A DNA stretch of 64,000 nt from positions 2,325,001-2,389,000 of the forward strand of contig NZ_UGOD01000001.1 of assembly GCF_900461525.1 (NCBI RefSeq), written 5' to 3'. Origin of the DNA: Legionella busanensis (GTDB lineage: Bacteria > Pseudomonadota > Gammaproteobacteria > Legionellales > Legionellaceae). Under the pieces are notes generated by a model. The model saw only the letters and a program-made list of their open reading frames with translations, ran no database searches and was not told where the DNA came from. A program made the position numbers and the translations under genes. Numbering within the stretch: the stretch's first letter is position 1; every line of letters begins with the position of its first letter. Of the stretch, positions 1 through 9,596 are shown piece by piece.

Positions 1-552
1 ATGTAATGCAAACCCTTTATGAAAATACATACAATAGGGCATTTTTGCGCCGCCTTTACCGATTGGATAAACATTAGAGCGACACTTTTCATTTTCCTTA
101 CTAAAAAAGTGGAAGATACCCGTCATAGTACGGCAGGAATGACTACTATCTGGACATTTATCAATACCCGATGAAATAGGGCCCCATTTAACTAACTTTC
201 CTTCAGCATTATAGGCGCCCCAGGCAAGTTTATCTTGGTCAACAATGACTTGCTTTTCACCTTCAGGCTTTATTTGTAAAGGAAAAGGAGCAAAATCTAA
301 CAGGGTCTTATTGGCTAAATTACGAGGTACTACAATTTCTTTACCATACCATAAATGGTTATAGCTACGATTAATACGCTGCACAATGTCACGCTGCTGT
401 TCATCAGGAAAAAGTTTCTCCCAAGTTTGCCCTTTCCCAACTTTAATACATTCATATTGCGGATAAGCACAAAGTCCGTTTCCATAATAGGCATTGGCAT
501 GTACTGCAAAAGCAGGTATTAAAAGAGTAATCATCACCAAAATTCTTTTCAT
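1..552 (-). CDS. L,D-transpeptidase, EnhA-like (C-terminus cut by window edge)
   Basis: The reading frame opens at ATG 552 and runs off the left edge without a stop, giving 184 codons. It starts with a signal peptide (MKRILVMITLLIPAFAVHANA). A LysM-like stretch follows at about residues 35-80, with the motif IKVGKGQTWEKLFP and IVVPRN. The start of a YkuD domain (VDQDKLAWGAY) comes next. The visible end, MPYCMYFHKGFALH, is the beginning of the catalytic block; the SHGC motif with the nucleophile Cys would lie outside the window. Such enzymes crosslink peptidoglycan in the periplasm; in Legionella this architecture is annotated as enhanced-entry protein EnhA. An AGGGG Shine-Dalgarno lies about 9 nt before the ATG. 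The family is clear; the assignment to EnhA itself is inference. Confidence 0.8.
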   Translation of the reverse strand, partial: MKRILVMITLLIPAFAVHANAYYGNGLCAYPQYECIKVGKGQTWEKLFPDEQQRDIVQRINRSYNHLWYGKEIVVPRNLANKTLLDFAPFPLQIKPEGEKQVIVDQDKLAWGAYNAEGKLVKWGPISSGIDKCPDSSHSCRTMTGIFHFFSKENEKCRSNVYPIGKGGAKMPYCMYFHKGFALH

Positions 553-896
553 GACGTGACCCCTATAATTTAAGTAAAGGATTGCGCTTTAAATCCTTCT
601 TCACTCTATGTCGGTTAACTACCTAAAAAGTTTAGTATTGCCTCTATTTTTAATTCTTGTTAAAACCCCTATTAACCTCTCAGTTAAAAGGTACTAGCGG
701 CCTTCTTTATAGCTTTCATTAATATTGGATAAGCTAAATGAAAGCAGCTAATTGATAACTAAGCTATTGCAAAAACTAGGCCAATATCTAGTGTTTAACG
801 AACTTGCTGTAATAAATTAATAAAATTAGACAGCCATAGCTTTACAAAAATAGAAAGCTTAGCTGTCGATTGATAATGGATTGGTGTGGAAGTAGA
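553..896. other. Intergenic gap between the L,D-transpeptidase start and the uvrC stop
   Basis: No open reading frame with coding character is seen. The gap must hold the promoter of the minus-strand transpeptidase gene at its left end and the uvrC terminator hairpin (829-867) at its right end. The rest is AT-rich DNA in which I see nothing definite. Confidence 0.5.
829..867 (-). terminator. Candidate terminator of letA-uvrC
   Basis: An inverted repeat lies just past the uvrC stop. Its outer stem is GACAGC/GCTGTC and its inner stem AGCTTT/AAAGCT, around a 10-nt loop. In the minus-strand transcript it is followed by a U-rich stretch (TAATTTTATTAATTTATT). The stem has small internal bulges, so efficiency is uncertain. 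Confidence 0.5.
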
Positions 897-2741
897 TTAA
901 GGATGAAAATGCTGATATATCCGCAAAGCGAGTTCCGCATTAATGCCGGCAACTTTTACAATTTCTTCAATAGGCGCTTTAGCAAGCTCTCGTAAGCCAC
1001 CAAAGCGTTGTAATAATGCATGACGTCTTTTTGGGCCAACACCTTCAATCATTTCTAAAGAAGATTCAAGCCCTGCCGTATTTCTTTTTTTACGATGAGC
1101 CATAATTGCAAAGCGATGTGCTTCATCGCGTATTTGTTGTAATAGATGTAAGGCTGGTGAATCGCTTGGCAGCGTAATTTCCTTTTCTTGAGCCACAAGA
1201 ATTAATCGTTCCCAGCCTGCTTTCCTATCTACACCTTTAGCAATACCTAATAAAGTAATACCTTCTATACCAAGCTCTTGTAGAACACGCTTAGCAACAC
1301 TAACTTGTCCTTTACCACCGTCAATAATTAATACATCGGGTAAATTTTGCTCTTGTAATAAGCGTTTATAACGTCTTGATAAGACTTGTTGCATTGCCGC
1401 ATAGTCATCAGATGGCGTAATACCATTAATATTAAATCGACGATAATCACTCTTACGGGGGCCCTCGGCATCAAACACAACACAGGAAGCGACTGTTAAT
1501 TCTCCTTGCGTGTGGCTAATATCAAAGCATTCCATACGCTCGATAGGTTTTTCAAGTTCTAAAAGTATGGCCAAAGCAGTATAGCGTCTTGCCATTGTTG
1601 CTGCTGAAGCCTGATGCTCGCCCACTGCTAAACGCAGGTTATTCTTTGCAAATTCAAGCCACCGAGCTTTGATGCCCCGTGGGTTTACTTGTATCCGACA
1701 TTCTTTACCTCGCAATTTGGTTAGCATATCTTTGAGAGGACCTAATTCGGGAACTGCTTCATCTAAAATTAGTAATTCAGGGATTCTCTCGGGAACTTCA
1801 ACATAATAAAAAGAAATAAACGCCTCTAGGACTTGTTGACGTAATTCATCCTCTTGCATCGTTAAATCAGGTACTGTAGGAAAAAAGCTTTGACTAGCAA
1901 TAACATGACCATCCCGAATAGAAATACACTGCACGCAAGCGAAACTTAGTCGAGCTTCAATCGCAATAACATCTGCATCGCCTCTTAATTGCACTACACC
2001 TTGTTGCTCTTGTACTAAACGTAAACTTTTAATTTGATCCCGCAATACTGCTGCCTGTTCATAAGCGAGCGTTTGCACGGCAGATTCCATACGCAATTCT
2101 AGTTCTTTTAAGATATCTTGACATTTTCCCTGAAGAAACTTAACAGCATCATTTACAGATTGCTGGTAATCATCTGCAGAAATATAACCTGCGCAGGGTG
2201 CTGTACAACGCTTTATTTGATATTGCAGGCATGGCCGAGAGCGAGTATTAAAATAACTATCCCTACAATTTCGAATTTTAAATACTTTTTGAATGGTACT
2301 TAAAGTATCGCGAACCATGCCTGCACTTGGATAAGGCCCAAAATAAGTGCCCTTTTGTGGCTTCTTTTTACTTCGGTACATTTCTAATCGGGGATAAGTA
2401 TGTTCTGTCGTAAGATGAATGTAGGGATACGACTTATCATCGCGCATTAAAACATTATATTTGGGACGAAATGTTTTAATCAAACTGCTTTCTAAAAGAA
2501 GAGCTTCTGTTTCAGTTTTAGTAACTGTTACTTCAATGGAGGAAATTTGACTAACTAGAGAGCGGGTTTTGGCGCCCACTATCTGTCTGGAAAAGTAGCT
2601 ACTTACACGTTTTTTTAAATTTCCTGCTTTGCCAATATAAAGAATGTCACCTTTTATATCTAACATTCGATAAACGCCAGGTTCCATAGTAAGGTTAGCT
2701 AAAAAATTACTTAATTCGTTTGATAAAATTTGCTTACTCAT
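897..2741 (-). CDS. uvrC: UvrABC excinuclease subunit C
   Basis: UvrC makes the two incisions around a DNA lesion after UvrAB loading in nucleotide excision repair. The 614 residues are close to the E. coli length (610). An N-terminal GIY-YIG nuclease domain is visible (GVYRMLD...[15 protein letters not shown], about residues 20-50). Then come the Cys-rich linker ([18 protein letters not shown]), a UVR motif near residues 205-240, the RNase H-like endonuclease region ([18 protein letters not shown]) and C-terminal helix-hairpin-helix motifs ([13 protein letters not shown]). It lies downstream of letA on the same strand. A uvrY-uvrC arrangement is common in gammaproteobacteria, so cotranscription is possible, although 277 bp separate the two genes. 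Confidence 0.97.
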   Translation of the reverse strand: MSKQILSNELSNFLANLTMEPGVYRMLDIKGDILYIGKAGNLKKRVSSYFSRQIVGAKTRSLVSQISSIEVTVTKTETEALLLESSLIKTFRPKYNVLMRDDKSYPYIHLTTEHTYPRLEMYRSKKKPQKGTYFGPYPSAGMVRDTLSTIQKVFKIRNCRDSYFNTRSRPCLQYQIKRCTAPCAGYISADDYQQSVNDAVKFLQGKCQDILKELELRMESAVQTLAYEQAAVLRDQIKSLRLVQEQQGVVQLRGDADVIAIEARLSFACVQCISIRDGHVIASQSFFPTVPDLTMQEDELRQQVLEAFISFYYVEVPERIPELLILDEAVPELGPLKDMLTKLRGKECRIQVNPRGIKARWLEFAKNNLRLAVGEHQASAATMARRYTALAILLELEKPIERMECFDISHTQGELTVASCVVFDAEGPRKSDYRRFNINGITPSDDYAAMQQVLSRRYKRLLQEQNLPDVLIIDGGKGQVSVAKRVLQELGIEGITLLGIAKGVDRKAGWERLILVAQEKEITLPSDSPALHLLQQIRDEAHRFAIMAHRKKRNTAGLESSLEMIEGVGPKRRHALLQRFGGLRELAKAPIEEIVKVAGINAELALRIYQHFHP

Positions 2742-3018
2742 AGATTAATTACTAAGAATAGATACTCCCTTGCAATAACTAAAAGACTATATGCCAAGAG
2801 AATTCATTTGTTTGAGTTTAAACCTGATTTAATATAATTTGCTATAAGAGATTTCCCTCTTACATTAAATCAATATAGTTGATTTCAATTGTTCAAAGTC
2901 ATAAAAAAGCTTCATTGCTTTTATGGCAAATCGTTTATTTGATCTAGAGCGCGCAAAATTACGCGATCATTTTTATCATAGCATAAAAAAGCTTGTATCT
3001 CTTTATACTTAACTCACA

Positions 3019-3681
3019 TTAGTGATCATCTAATAACACATCCGACGGTTTTTCAATTACTTTATGTTTTAAGGCAAGATGGGTCAACTCTACATCGTTT
3101 TTAATACCTAATTTTTCAAAGATTCGATATCGATACCCATTAATAGTTTTTGTGCTTAAAAACAAGCGCTCAGCAATATCTTGTACCGTCATACCACTCG
3201 TAATCATTAACATGACTTGCATTTCACGCTCTGATAAAGCATCAAAAGGTGAACCTTGAACGTCCATCAGACTATTAATCGCCATTTTCTGGGCAATCTC
3301 AGCACTTAAATATTTTTCACCTTTTGCTACTTTACGAATAGCTGCGGCCATTTCTTGTACACCAGACTCTTTGGTGAGATAGCCCATAGCTCCTAGCTGT
3401 AAAATACGTGTAGGTAATGGTTCAGCACAAATTGCCGTCACAGCAATGATTTTAATATGAGGATTAGATTTTTTAAGACGTCTTGTTACTTCCCATCCAT
3501 CAATACCAGGCATTTTCATATCCAGTAAAACGACATCTGGTCTGTGAGATTTCACCAACACTAGGGCTTCCTCGCCACTTGCAGCCTCAGCAACTACATC
3601 CATATCAGGCAAATCTTCTAAAAGTCGGCGAATACCCATTCTAACCAACGCATGGTCATCAACAATGAGTATTTTGATCAA
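3019..3681 (-). CDS. letA: Two-component response regulator LetA (GacA/UvrY family)
   Basis: This NarL/FixJ-type regulator has 220 residues. The receiver domain (about 1-120) contains the acidic pocket (IVDD), the phosphoacceptor Asp in VVLLDMKMPG and the switch Lys in YLTKESG. A LuxR-type HTH follows (LSEREMQVMLMITSGMTVQDIAERL). The position beside uvrC is the classical one for GacA/UvrY and for LetA of Legionella. There LetA, activated by LetS, induces the small RNAs RsmY/Z, titrates CsrA and switches the cell to the transmissive phase. The start codon is TTG (3681), supported by an AAGGAG sequence 6 nt upstream. The family is certain; the LetA name rests on the Legionella-like context. No letS gene lies in the window. 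Confidence 0.92.
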   Translation of the reverse strand: MIKILIVDDHALVRMGIRRLLEDLPDMDVVAEAASGEEALVLVKSHRPDVVLLDMKMPGIDGWEVTRRLKKSNPHIKIIAVTAICAEPLPTRILQLGAMGYLTKESGVQEMAAAIRKVAKGEKYLSAEIAQKMAINSLMDVQGSPFDALSEREMQVMLMITSGMTVQDIAERLFLSTKTINGYRYRIFEKLGIKNDVELTHLALKHKVIEKPSDVLLDDH

Positions 3682-4030
3682 GCGATGCTCCTTGACAATT
3701 TGTCAGCCAATAAACCCTTACATAACTTAACTATTTTGCTTACAGCAAGATAATATTATTATTTGAGCAAATAATGTAGTAACACTTGCAACTTTGTATT
3801 AAAGCAAAATTGCAAGTATGCAAGAGGTCTCACAATTCAAAAGTACGACGATATTAACAAGACTAACTAGGCATTACAATTAAAGAAATCTATTAAATTT
3901 TTGCAAACCTTAGCAATTGTGTCTTAGTAAATCGCCAAATGACTTTAAAATGGTCTAATTTAATTGCATATCGATTTTATTCTAGCTTTTAATGAATTTA
4001 ATTGATTATATAAATTATAACAAAAGCGTT
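3682..4030. other. AT-rich gap upstream of letA containing an inverted repeat
   Basis: No coding sequence is seen. The letA promoter must lie here on the minus strand. A perfect 8-bp inverted repeat ACTTGCAA (3784-3791)/TTGCAAGT (3810-3817) encloses a second small repeat CTTT/AAAG. It sits about 100 bp upstream of the letA start, where an operator or transcript hairpin could be. Confidence 0.4.
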
Positions 4031-4849
4031 TTAACATGCATGAATATGAATGCTTGGATTATCTTTTTCCACCTCAAATAATGGCAAAAATTCCCCTAAC
4101 TCACACGCTCGATGCATAAATTTTTCTATATCCTGGCAAACAAAATCATACAACACCTCATACTTGTCAATAACAAAGTAGATTTGCTGTAACTTATCAA
4201 TGCGATAAGGCGTGCGGAATGCAGCCACTGGATCAAATAAAACGCGCATAGGTATATCGCTTTCAACACTATAAGCAGTTTCACTGATTGATGACAAAAT
4301 CCCCCCACCATAAGCACGTAAACCATAATCCGTTTTAATTAAACCAAATTCAACAGTAAACCAGAATAAACGCTGCAACAAAGGCCATTGACTCTCTGGA
4401 AAAGCCAATACTTTACGAGCATAGTTACAAAGAAAATCAGCATATACAGGATCAGTTAGCATTGGGCAATGGCCAAAGAGTTCATGAAAAATATCAGGCT
4501 CTTTAATATAGTTTAGCTCTTCTTGACAGCGTATAAAGGTAGCAGCTGGAAAATGTCGCTCTGCTAATAACTCAAAAAATTCACGTGCAGAGATTAAAGC
4601 GGCTACTGGTTTAACCTGCCAACCAGTTAATCCAACTAATTTAGAACTAATATCAGCAAGTTGCGGAATATAAGTAGATGGTAAATTAAGTATTTGTAAC
4701 CCTTTTAAAAACTCATCACAAGCGCGATTAGGTAAAATTGCCATTTGTCTTTCATAGAGCTGCTGCCAGATACCATTTTCCTCTGGGGAATAATCTATAA
4801 GTCCTTCTGCATTAGGTTGATGCGAGACATAGCGACTAACAAATTTCAT
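4031..4849 (-). CDS. phhA: Phenylalanine 4-monooxygenase
   Basis: This pterin- and iron-dependent hydroxylase converts phenylalanine to tyrosine. The bacterial single-domain form is expected at about 260-290 residues; this one has 272. The iron ligands are visible as the two His of HELFGHCPML and the Glu of FTVEFGL. The start is set at ATG 4849, which has AGGAGC 4-5 nt upstream. A longer in-frame reading from GTG 4864 has the ribosome-binding site inside it and is less likely. In Legionella PhhA supports tyrosine supply and pyomelanin formation. The gene is apparently monocistronic, with no pterin dehydratase gene beside it. Confidence 0.95.
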   Translation of the reverse strand: MKFVSRYVSHQPNAEGLIDYSPEENGIWQQLYERQMAILPNRACDEFLKGLQILNLPSTYIPQLADISSKLVGLTGWQVKPVAALISAREFFELLAERHFPAATFIRCQEELNYIKEPDIFHELFGHCPMLTDPVYADFLCNYARKVLAFPESQWPLLQRLFWFTVEFGLIKTDYGLRAYGGGILSSISETAYSVESDIPMRVLFDPVAAFRTPYRIDKLQQIYFVIDKYEVLYDFVCQDIEKFMHRACELGEFLPLFEVEKDNPSIHIHAC

Positions 4850-5044
4850 AATAGCTCCTGGCACCCATAGTTATTTATGACGATTATTAAAATAATAGAC
4901 TTCTTTGGGCAAACACATATCTGTTTATAAATAATTACTCTCTTAAATTAATCAATAGAGCTCTAATCCACTAATGTCAATATAAAAAATAAGGCGTCAT
5001 CTATAAGACGATATGAATTAAATTATAGCTATTTATATTAGAAA

Positions 5045-5899
5045 TCAAGAAATGCGCTTACCAATTTTAGAAATTGGAATAAACGTTTCAATACCCGTCT
5101 CTAAACGACGTTGCTCTCCCTTCCAAGCATGGCCATAAACTACTTCATAGGTCAGAGGATATTTACCATTAATAAGGAAAGATTCGTAGTTTCTTTCAAA
5201 TGCCTTCCAGTGCCCTTTTGCAGTTAAACCTTGATTACGGCCTGGGTTTATATTGCGTACACCCTGGGCTTTTAGGCCAAGAATAAGTTCTTTTAAATTG
5301 CGATAATGAACCGTTAAATACTCCATATCAACAACAGGATCTAAAAACCGCTCTTTGAGTAAACAGTCACCAATATCATGCATATCCATAAAATTATTAA
5401 TATGGGCATAGTTATCAACCAGCGACCAAGCTTGTTTTAATTCTTTAAAGGTATCAGGCCCTAATGTTGAAAACATGAAGCAACCATTAGATGACATTAC
5501 ACGATTTAATTCCCGCATTAAAGATGCTAATTTCCCCCAATGGATAACTTGGTTAGCAAAAACCAAATCAAATAACCCATCCGTAAAAGGTAACGTTGCC
5601 ATATCAGCATTAACTAAAAACCATTTCCGCCAGAACGTTTGTTTTTGTTTGGCTTCTAATAGCATTTTATAAGCGATATCAATACCTAAAATAACTGCTT
5701 TAGGATATTTCTTTTTTAATAAAATAGTAAAAATACCAGGCCCACAACCTAAATCAAGTATAAAACGTGGGCTTATTTTTAAATAATCTAAGCGTTGAAA
5801 TAATCGGCTACCTATTTCGGATTGAACTTTCGCTGCTTGTTCATAATGGGAGGCATGCTCATTAAAAGCATTGCAAATTTCTGTTTTAGGATTCATCAT
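5045..5899 (-). CDS. bioC: Malonyl-ACP O-methyltransferase BioC
   Basis: This class I SAM methyltransferase has 284 residues. Motif I is FILDLGCGPGIFT, the acidic loop is GIDIAYKMLLEAK, and the post-I motif is LPFTDGLFDLVFANQVIHW. The arrangement with an N-terminal FNEHASHYEQAAKVQ is typical of BioC. BioC methylates the malonyl group so that fatty acid synthase can build the pimeloyl chain of biotin. It is divergent from comF with only 34 bp between the starts, so the two share a promoter region. The partner esterase (bioH) and bioABFD are not visible. A general methyltransferase is the alternative, but the N-terminus and length favour BioC. Confidence 0.85.
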   Translation of the reverse strand: MMNPKTEICNAFNEHASHYEQAAKVQSEIGSRLFQRLDYLKISPRFILDLGCGPGIFTILLKKKYPKAVILGIDIAYKMLLEAKQKQTFWRKWFLVNADMATLPFTDGLFDLVFANQVIHWGKLASLMRELNRVMSSNGCFMFSTLGPDTFKELKQAWSLVDNYAHINNFMDMHDIGDCLLKERFLDPVVDMEYLTVHYRNLKELILGLKAQGVRNINPGRNQGLTAKGHWKAFERNYESFLINGKYPLTYEVVYGHAWKGEQRRLETGIETFIPISKIGKRIS

Positions 5900-5933
5900 G
5901 TAGACGCTTAATTAATAGGAAGTTCAACGGATT

Positions 5934-6641
5934 ATGCTTCATAATTTCGCAAGTATATCACGACTACTACGTTTAACTGCAGTATGTATTTTATGTAATC
6001 AATATCATCATGAACAACTTGCTATTTGCAATCCCTGCTTAAAACTTTTTATTCCTTTAAAATATGCATGCTCAATTTGTCGAGTCGCGTTACCTAGCAA
6101 TTTCATTACACAGTGTAGCTATTGTCGCAAACAAAAGCCAACCTACGATCAGATATTAACAGCTTATGCGTTTGAAGAACCTTTGCGCACCCTTATTCAT
6201 CAATTTAAATACTATAAAGCACTGTACTTAAGTACTTTATTGACTAAATTTATGTTAGATGCTTTGCCCAATCAAACCTATCGTCCTGACTGTTTTATAC
6301 CTATACCTTTGCATTCTAAACGACTGTATAATCGTGGTTTTAATCAATCGGTAGTATTAGCTAAATTATTATCTAAGTATTTAAATGTCCCTATCGACCT
6401 CACGCTTGTACATAAAATTATAAATACACCTCCGCAAGCTACTTTATCTAGAAAACAACGCCAGCAAAACTTAAACGCTTCATTTATTGCTAAATCAAAT
6501 CGCTATCAGCACGTCACTATTATTGATGATTTAATCACGACTGGTAACACAGCAAATGAGGTAGCAAAATTACTAAAAAAGCAGCATGTTCAACGCGTCG
6601 ATGTCTGGTGTATAGCAAGAGCCTCTATTGATTCTATTTAG
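5934..6641 (+). CDS. comF: ComF family phosphoribosyltransferase-like protein
   Basis: The 235 residues begin with a zinc-finger region containing paired Cys (CILCNQ, CNPC, CSIC, CSYC). A PRTase type I fold follows, with FIPIPLHSKRLYNRGFNQS and the PRPP-binding loop VTIIDDLITTGNTANEVAKLL. ComF/GntX proteins are needed for natural transformation in several bacteria, including Legionella, and are thought to act on incoming single-stranded DNA. The gene is divergent from bioC. Its 3' end overlaps the stop of the convergent M50 protease gene by 4 nt. Confidence 0.9.
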   Translation: MLHNFASISRLLRLTAVCILCNQYHHEQLAICNPCLKLFIPLKYACSICRVALPSNFITQCSYCRKQKPTYDQILTAYAFEEPLRTLIHQFKYYKALYLSTLLTKFMLDALPNQTYRPDCFIPIPLHSKRLYNRGFNQSVVLAKLLSKYLNVPIDLTLVHKIINTPPQATLSRKQRQQNLNASFIAKSNRYQHVTIIDDLITTGNTANEVAKLLKKQHVQRVDVWCIARASIDSI

Positions 6642-7708
6642 TGCACCATACGTTGTAAATCATTTAAAACTAATTGAATAAGAAATATAATAAATGCAAT
6701 AAATGCTAAACGATAAAGAAGTACTTCTAAAGCAATAGAAATCGGTTTACCACGAATTTTCTCTATCATAGTTAATAAAATTGAACCACCATCTAAACCG
6801 GGAACAGGAAATAAATTGACGAGCCCAACTGCTAAGCTAAAATTTGCTATAAAATATAAAAAGATAACTATTCCTTGATTGAAAGAGCCGACGGAAACCG
6901 AGATTAAACCGATTGGACCAAGTAATGATGAAAAAGGGATAGCCCCAATTAAAACTTGCTTTAAAGCTAAAATTAAAAAAACTATCATGCGAATAACAGT
7001 ATTGAATGCTTCACTAAGAGCCGTTAAAAGCGGTTTTGGCGCAACCTGTTTTTTATATTGAGGTGTTTTATCAATTGTTATGCCTAAGTACCCTGCTAGA
7101 CCTTTGGTATTTTTATTAAAGGGCATAGCTAGATTTAATTTTAATTGTCTTTCTTGATTATTTGCATCAGCAACAGTGGCAATGACATCAGACTTACCTA
7201 AATTAACTATTAAGACATTTCCTACTTCTTGCCAAGAATTTGTTGGCCAACCCTCAATACTCACAAAACGATCAGAGGCCTTGATACCTGCAGCTGCTGC
7301 AATGCCTTGAGGGTCAATTTCTTTTATTACCGGATTTAACTGCTGATAACCTACCATATAAAAAATAGTTAAAGCCAACAAGGCAACTACAAAATTAGCG
7401 AAACCGCCCGCTAAAAGAATTATAATACGCTGCCAAGCTGGTTTTTTGTCAAAACAGTAAGGATAATCGCTAGGTTTAACTTCTTGAATACGTGAGTTTA
7501 GTAATTTAACATACCCGCCTATGGGCCATATGGCCCAAACCCATTCCTGTCCCTTTTTATCTTGCCAAGATAAAATAGGCTTACCAAAGCCAATAGAAAT
7601 ACGCTGGATTTTTATGTCAAATAATTTTGCCGCTAGTGCATGACCTGCTTCGTGTAAACCTACAACTAATATCAGAGTTAAAATGATAGCAAGTAAAGCA
7701 ATAAACAT
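6638..7708 (-). CDS. Site-2-type M50 membrane metalloprotease (RseP-like)
   Basis: The zinc-binding HExxH is seen as GLHEAGHALAAK at about residues 17-28, inside the first membrane helix. A single PDZ domain follows at about 120-200 (INPVIKEIDPQGIAAAAGIKASDRF). The second catalytic motif is NLFPVPGLDGG near residue 300, followed by C-terminal membrane helices. At 356 residues it is shorter than E. coli RseP (450, two PDZ domains). It does not sit in the usual dxr-bamA context, so it may be a second M50 protease rather than the sigma-E regulator. It follows the small gene ending at 7721 by 12 nt and is probably cotranscribed with it. Confidence 0.85.
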   Translation of the reverse strand: MFIALLAIILTLILVVGLHEAGHALAAKLFDIKIQRISIGFGKPILSWQDKKGQEWVWAIWPIGGYVKLLNSRIQEVKPSDYPYCFDKKPAWQRIIILLAGGFANFVVALLALTIFYMVGYQQLNPVIKEIDPQGIAAAAGIKASDRFVSIEGWPTNSWQEVGNVLIVNLGKSDVIATVADANNQERQLKLNLAMPFNKNTKGLAGYLGITIDKTPQYKKQVAPKPLLTALSEAFNTVIRMIVFLILALKQVLIGAIPFSSLLGPIGLISVSVGSFNQGIVIFLYFIANFSLAVGLVNLFPVPGLDGGSILLTMIEKIRGKPISIALEVLLYRLAFIAFIIFLIQLVLNDLQRMVH

Positions 7709-7720
7709 GTTAAATCCAAA

Positions 7721-7999
7721 TTAACGGGTATTATCAACCACTAATTGCAGCACAGGCCGACGTGTACGTCCAGAATTTAATTCACACCCTTTTCTATAGA
7801 CTTCAAAGGTTCTATAAACTTGATTAGTCTCACTATCTACTAACTCTACATCATCGCCCTGATCATCCAATAAAGTGACGTTTAAACGAATTTCACGAAA
7901 TTGAGTAATTTGATAGTGCTCTTTAAATAAACGCAATACACTTAATAAACTTTCGGCTACTTCTTCATTTGTATGTTTACCTTGCAAGATAATTTCCAT
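7721..7999 (-). CDS. Small protein of unknown function, upstream partner of the M50 protease
   Basis: I do not recognise a family. The frame is open from ATG 8101 (126 residues). A perfect AAGGAG lies 6 nt before the internal ATG at 7999, and a beta-strand start (MEIILQGKHTNEEV) follows, so I prefer the 92-residue form. The visible content is alternating beta strands with one amphipathic helix, many acidic residues in the middle (LLDDQGDDVELVDSETNQ) and a basic stretch near the end (SGRTRRPVLQLVV). No signal peptide or membrane segment is present. It is 12 nt from the protease gene, which suggests joint expression. Confidence 0.7.
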   Translation of the reverse strand: MEIILQGKHTNEEVAESLLSVLRLFKEHYQITQFREIRLNVTLLDDQGDDVELVDSETNQVYRTFEVYRKGCELNSGRTRRPVLQLVVDNTR

Positions 8000-8333
8000 T
8001 TCCTGCTCCTTATAAAAGGAATCACTATAGTTAGCGGCATAAATTAAAATGTCTTGAGTTATAGCGCCTCCCACTAAACTTTTATTACGTTGCAAGCGCA
8101 TTCAGCTCAGTTATGTACTTATATACAAATTATTAGCCCCATTTACTTGCGCCTTATCTAAAGTTTAGTAGATGACGCTTATTAATACTTCTATAATTTA
8201 TCTAAATGAAACCCTTGATTTTTTTATAAATTCGAACCTTAGCGAAAAAATTCAATCTTAAATTTTTAGGATGTCTATAAATGAAAACAGTTTTGGTTTA
8301 CAATTCATAATTATAGCGTAACCGTGTAAATAT

Positions 8334-9596
8334 ATGGTGTTTGTTGCCTGTGGGCTCAATTACAAAACAGCTCCTTTAGATGTTCGTGAAAAAATTGCCT
8401 TACCTCCGGCAGTGCAGGGCGATTTTTTGCAAAATTTAATTGCTCAATCTGCAGTCAATGAAGCCGCTATTTTATCTACTTGTAATCGTACTGAGATTTA
8501 TTGTGAAACAGAGGACCCTAAGGCATTAATTCCTTGGCTAGCAGAAGAACAACAAGTAGCTAAGCATGATTTATTACCCTTTTGTTATTTATATCATGGT
8601 GAACAAGGAATAAAACATACTCTACGTGTCGCTAGTGGATTAGACTCCATGATGCTTGGTGAGCCTCAAATTTTAGGCCAAATGAAACAAGCTTATAGAC
8701 AAGCCTGTGAGGTGGGTGCTATAAAAAACAACTTACGATTCATTTTTGAGTATGTTTTTAAAGCCAGTAAACGGGTTAGAAACCGCAGTGGTATAGGCAT
8801 AAACCCTATTTCAGTCGCTTATGCAGCAGTACAACTTATTAATAAATTATTCTCTAATTCTAAAAATTTGGATGTTTTTTTAATTGGATCGGGTGAAACG
8901 GCAACCTTAGTTGCAAAATATTTACATAAACAAGGTACGCATCGCTTTAAAGTGGCGAGTCGTACAAGAGAAAATGCACAACAATTAGCTATGAACTTTA
9001 ATGGCGAAGCTCTAACAATTGGTGATATTCCTGAGCACTTATCTCAAGCTGATGTAGTCATTTCTGCTACTGCTTGTCCACTACCTTTTATTAATAAAAG
9101 CTTGGTAGAAAATGCACTAGCAAAGCGCAATCATGCGCCAATGTTTTTTTTAGATTTAGCAGTACCGCGAGATATTGAACCTGATGTAGGTAACTTAAAA
9201 AATGCAAATCTTTACAATATAGATGATTTGCAGACTATGATTGAACAAGGGATGAGTGAAAGACGCTTAGCAGCTCTACAAGCAGAACAATTAATTGATT
9301 GTGAATTAGATAACTACATCCGTTGGCATCGATCCCTACGAGCTAAGGAAGTCATTTGTGATTATCGTCAGCGTATGCAATCGCTCGCTGAAGAGGAATT
9401 GCATCGGGCAAAAACAAAATTATCTAGCGGGCTTAATCAAGATTTAGTATTACGTGAATTCTGCGATAGACTTGTAAATAAGTTAACCCATCATCCTACT
9501 ATTGGTTTAAAACAGGCGGCCTGGGATGGCAGACAAGAATTACTTGATCTTACTCATTATTTATTTAATACCGAAAATGACCCCGTAACGTTATGA
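8334..9596 (+). CDS. hemA: Glutamyl-tRNA reductase
   Basis: This enzyme reduces Glu-tRNA(Glu) to glutamate-1-semialdehyde, the first committed step of the C5 haem pathway. It has 420 residues, the normal length. The catalytic Cys is in [11 protein letters not shown]. The signature region [18 protein letters not shown], the NADPH-binding motif [16 protein letters not shown] and the C-terminal dimerisation helices are present. No strong Shine-Dalgarno precedes the ATG. It starts an operon in which prfA overlaps by 4 nt (ATGA), so translation of prfA is coupled to it. This hemA-prfA-prmC order is conserved across gammaproteobacteria. Confidence 0.97.
   Translation: MVFVACGLNYKTAPLDVREKIALPPAVQGDFLQNLIAQSAVNEAAILSTCNRTEIYCETEDPKALIPWLAEEQQVAKHDLLPFCYLYHGEQGIKHTLRVASGLDSMMLGEPQILGQMKQAYRQACEVGAIKNNLRFIFEYVFKASKRVRNRSGIGINPISVAYAAVQLINKLFSNSKNLDVFLIGSGETATLVAKYLHKQGTHRFKVASRTRENAQQLAMNFNGEALTIGDIPEHLSQADVVISATACPLPFINKSLVENALAKRNHAPMFFLDLAVPRDIEPDVGNLKNANLYNIDDLQTMIEQGMSERRLAALQAEQLIDCELDNYIRWHRSLRAKEVICDYRQRMQSLAEEELHRAKTKLSSGLNQDLVLREFCDRLVNKLTHHPTIGLKQAAWDGRQELLDLTHYLFNTENDPVTL

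Noticed and set aside
8102-8333. A sigma-70 promoter for hemA
   Set aside because: Candidate TTGGTT and TTATAG elements are only about 12 bp apart, too close to support the call.
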